A stretch of 64,000 bases of DNA from Nitrososphaerota archaeon (GTDB lineage: Archaea; Thermoproteota; Nitrososphaeria; Nitrososphaerales; Nitrosopumilaceae), in contig JAGWFT010000001.1 in assembly GCA_028867755.1 (NCBI GenBank), positions 784,727 through 848,726 on the forward strand, given 5' to 3'. The first letter of the stretch is position 1. The number at the start of each line of letters is the position of its first letter. Shown here in pieces: positions 63,887 through 64,000 of the stretch. Both the position numbers and the translations under genes were made by a program. The notes under the pieces are model-generated. The model saw only the letters and a program-made list of their open reading frames with translations, was not told where the DNA came from and made no database searches.

Positions 63887-64000
63887 TCACTTTTTTATTG
63901 TTTTTGCAGACTCCCAATATTTGTCTGATATGTAATGTAGGTTCTTGATTACCTCGCCCTTTGTGATGTTGGACATTTCATCACTTGATACAAGTGATTT
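63887..64000 (-). CDS. C-terminal end of an unrecognised protein (partial)
   Basis: An open frame from the right edge runs on the minus strand to TGA at 63887-63889. The 37 visible residues (KSLVSSDEMSNITKGEVIKN, then a helix with KYWESAKTIKK) are helical and charged. It converges with the proteasome gene with no gap. The N-terminal part is outside the window. Confidence 0.45.
   Translation of the reverse strand, partial: KSLVSSDEMSNITKGEVIKNLHYISDKYWESAKTIKK

Overview
The window is a chromosomal segment of an archaeon. It is most likely a member of the Nitrososphaerota (Thaumarchaeota), and the AT-rich composition and gene repertoire fit the Nitrosopumilales/Nitrosotaleales side best. Supporting signs are an archaeal RNase P RNA, an intron-containing tRNA-Ser, a CdvA-like division protein, Sec61-beta, FEN1, an archaeal eIF1/SUI1 factor, a proteasome beta subunit, coenzyme F420 genes and an archaeal DRG GTPase. 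Many genes start directly 25-30 bases after a TATA-like box (leaderless mRNAs), often with TTG or GTG. No amo genes fall in the window, so ammonia oxidation cannot be asserted from it. The species call is inference.

Layout. 1-10 kb: the tail of one gene, an APC permease fused to stress domains, RNase P RNA, a secreted anchored protein, cofD-cofC, a CPBP protease, SUI1, a zinc-ribbon protein, Sec61-beta and a DUF2070 membrane protein. 10-15 kb: a peptide-type ABC importer (very large binding protein plus two permeases, no ATPases). 15-22 kb: small unknown proteins, a JAMM protease, a coiled-coil protein, tRNA-Ser(CGA), FEN1 and a duplicated ThyX-like protein. 22-29 kb: CdvA, acetyl-CoA synthetase and two tandem PKD/Ig-like surface proteins. 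29-36 kb: DtxR-type regulator, PIN-ATPase-KH protein, receiver/Hpt/histidine kinase cluster, and tldD with two base-excision DNA glycosylases. 36-41 kb: HtrA protease with a collagen-like linker, a cupredoxin fold lacking its copper cysteine, ProRS. 41-52 kb: SerB-like phosphatase, CofE, PHP protein, TusA, cysteine synthase, thioredoxin reductase, Thi4, inositol-phosphate synthase, siroheme reductase and rhodanese. 52-64 kb: a protein with about 100 collagen triplets, tiny basic and zinc-ribbon proteins, DRG GTPase, VTT protein, phosphoglycolate phosphatase, ArgRS, TrmI, NAD(P)HX dehydratase, M20 peptidase and a proteasome beta subunit lacking its catalytic threonine.

How the genes fit together. 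cofD/cofC and cofE supply late steps of F420 synthesis. TusA, cysteine synthase, Thi4, siroheme reductase and rhodanese form a loose sulfur assimilation and trafficking neighbourhood. FEN1, the family-4 uracil-DNA glycosylase and the alkyl-adenine glycosylase belong to DNA repair. The envelope theme is strong: two PKD proteins, two collagen-like proteins, an anchored secreted protein and an oligopeptide importer.

No mobile element, CRISPR array or integrated virus was seen. The most unusual items are the collagen-triplet proteins, the apparently permuted ABC binding protein, the duplicated ThyX with its motif split between halves, the Thr1-less proteasome subunit, the ATT start of tusA and a candidate small RNA near 54.4 kb.
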